A stretch of DNA of 64,000 bases from NCBI GenBank assembly GCA_016720545.1, contig JADKKK010000007.1, positions 215,323 through 279,322 of the forward strand. Reading direction: 5' to 3'. This DNA is from Myxococcales bacterium. GTDB lineage: Bacteria > Myxococcota_A > Polyangia > Polyangiales > Polyangiaceae. The notes below the pieces were generated by a model. The model made no database searches and was not told the origin of the DNA. It saw nothing but the letters and a program-made list of their open reading frames with translations. A program made the translations under genes and the position numbers. Each line of letters opens with the position of its first letter. Positions within the stretch are counted from its first letter, which is position 1. This document shows positions 63,326-64,000 of the stretch, piece after piece.

Positions 63326-63379
63326 GAACGGGGGTTTTGCATATGGCCACCTTCGCGTGGCAGAAAGCTGAATCTACCA

Positions 63380-64000
63380 ATGTCTGGGTTCAGTCGGCGT
63401 GCCGCCTGGGCGCTGGTCGGAGCGCTCGGCCTGTCGGCCTCGGGCTGCATGTCGCTCGACGACGCCCGGCAGGCGATACAGCGCCAGATGGCTCCCGTGA
63501 ACGCGGCGCTCGCCGCTCCCGCGACCGCGCCCACGTGCCGCGCCGGGGAGCACGCTGACTACCTGGCGATTTCTGAGCTCACCCTGCTCGAGATGGCGCG
63601 CGGCACCGACGAGTACGTCGCGGCGGGCGCGTCCGGCGTCGCCCCGCTCTGCGGGGGCACCGCGGTCGACAGCCCCGAGGTCCTGGGGTACGCGAACCGC
63701 TTCAACGCCAAGAACATTCGCGTGCAGAGCGCACGTAAGCTCGCCAAGGCCGCGGGCTTCGCGGTGGTCGTGACCGACAGCGTGTCGCCTCCAGGGCCGC
63801 GCGGCGAGGGGAGGGCGCAGGGCAGCGTGGTCTTCGTCTCGGCCGCCGGCAAGCTCGAGTGCCGCGCCCCGTGGTTCGCGGTGAACAGCGAGCGAACGAG
63901 CGTGAGCGTGGCGCGCCTCGGCAAGGAGACCATGCCGGCGACCGAAGCGGCCAAGGTCTCTGCGTGGGAGAGCGATCTGCGCACGGTGACCTGCGCCGCC
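63380..64000 (+). CDS. Partial lipoprotein running off the window edge
   Basis: The ATG at 63380 opens a 207-codon frame that continues past the end of the window. The signal peptide AWALVGALGLSASGC has a lipobox at SASGC. The mature part starts MSLDDARQAIQRQMAPV and contains at least four cysteines (APTCRAGE, APLCGGT, LECRAP, VTCAA), suggesting disulphides. The beta/alpha body (SARKLAKAAGFAVVVTDSVSPPGP, SVVFVSAAGKLECRAPW) is not recognised. The start sits just after the intron, so an intron-derived promoter could influence expression. Probably outer-membrane-anchored; function unknown. Confidence 0.8.
   Translation, partial: MSGFSRRAAWALVGALGLSASGCMSLDDARQAIQRQMAPVNAALAAPATAPTCRAGEHADYLAISELTLLEMARGTDEYVAAGASGVAPLCGGTAVDSPEVLGYANRFNAKNIRVQSARKLAKAAGFAVVVTDSVSPPGPRGEGRAQGSVVFVSAAGKLECRAPWFAVNSERTSVSVARLGKETMPATEAAKVSAWESDLRTVTCAA

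Larger units (their letters stand above)
61357..63360 (+). mobile_element. Group II intron (ends approximate)
   Basis: A likely 5' end is GTGCG at 61357 (consensus GUGYG), followed by about 600 bases of structured, repeat-poor RNA (domains I-III) with GCAAGTCCCGTCCCGG typical of these introns. It then has a reverse-transcriptase ORF (61974-63267, domain IV), domain V (63293-63325) and a possible domain VI immediately after. The 3' end is not resolved: a 7-bp helix can form at about 63329-63356, but no clear terminal AY was seen. It lies between the permease gene and a lipoprotein gene, so it probably disrupts no ORF. Mobility is by retrohoming through the encoded protein, if functional. Confidence 0.82.

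Overview
The window reads as chromosomal DNA of a high-GC Gram-negative bacterium, most likely a myxobacterium (Myxococcota, Polyangia-like). Support: very GC-rich codon use with frequent GTG starts; many large secreted lipoproteins with Ala/Pro/Thr/Asp-rich linkers; a CorE-type cysteine-rich ECF sigma factor (a type characterised in Myxococcus); outer-membrane TonB receptors; and many small operons with 1-4 nt overlaps. The assignment is inferred from gene content, not from a marker-gene search.

Layout. 1-9463: envelope genes on the minus strand: two tandem paralogous lipoproteins (the first cut by the window edge), an operon of outer-membrane protein, ECF sigma factor and coupled membrane protein, an unknown plus-strand gene, and two lipoprotein genes each broken by a one-base frameshift in the linker. 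9785-12641: tRNA-Ser(GCU), a VOC protein, a double peptidoglycan-binding-domain protein and a MATE exporter. 12886-18824: a five-gene phosphonate operon (PEP mutase fused to a nucleotidyltransferase-like domain, phosphonopyruvate decarboxylase, 2-aminoethylphosphonate transaminase, CDP-alcohol phosphotransferase, nucleotidyltransferase), best read as synthesis of an aminoethylphosphonate membrane lipid. It is followed by a hairpin-bearing repeat block, a PhnD-like protein without signal peptide, and a scar of two truncated genes.

21098-28362: a heavy-metal module. A czcCBA-like RND efflux operon diverges from a cysteine-rich sigma factor plus a cation diffusion facilitator across an AT-rich inverted repeat. 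28698-37206: minus-strand housekeeping and carbohydrate genes (GH63-type glucosidase, ROK protein, TauE/SafE transporter, radical SAM/DUF2344 fusion, RNase III, pterin dehydratase). 37370-41710: zinc-ribbon membrane proteins, a YkgJ-type cysteine-cluster protein, an MFS transporter and a Coq4-like protein. 41898-46939: a TonB receptor with two lipoproteins, then a TetR regulator whose promoter shares an exact 17-bp element with the Coq4-like gene's promoter.

47020-56745: secreted metallophosphatase and partner, a frameshifted aminotransferase, an APH-like kinase/DUF6285/acyl-CoA dehydrogenase operon, a chlorite-dismutase-family protein, a membrane-anchored cysteine-rich protein, a polysaccharide deacetylase, a structured inverted-repeat element and a cysteine-rich lipoprotein. 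56879-61291: a MacAB-like operon (adaptor, ATPase, two FtsX-type permeases). 61357 to about 63360: a group II intron with a frameshifted maturase. The window ends inside another lipoprotein gene (63380-64000).

Two themes recur. Four genes carry single-base frameshifts (real inactivation, phase variation, or draft-sequence indels). Stop codons at several gene ends lie inside inverted repeats that may act as terminators.
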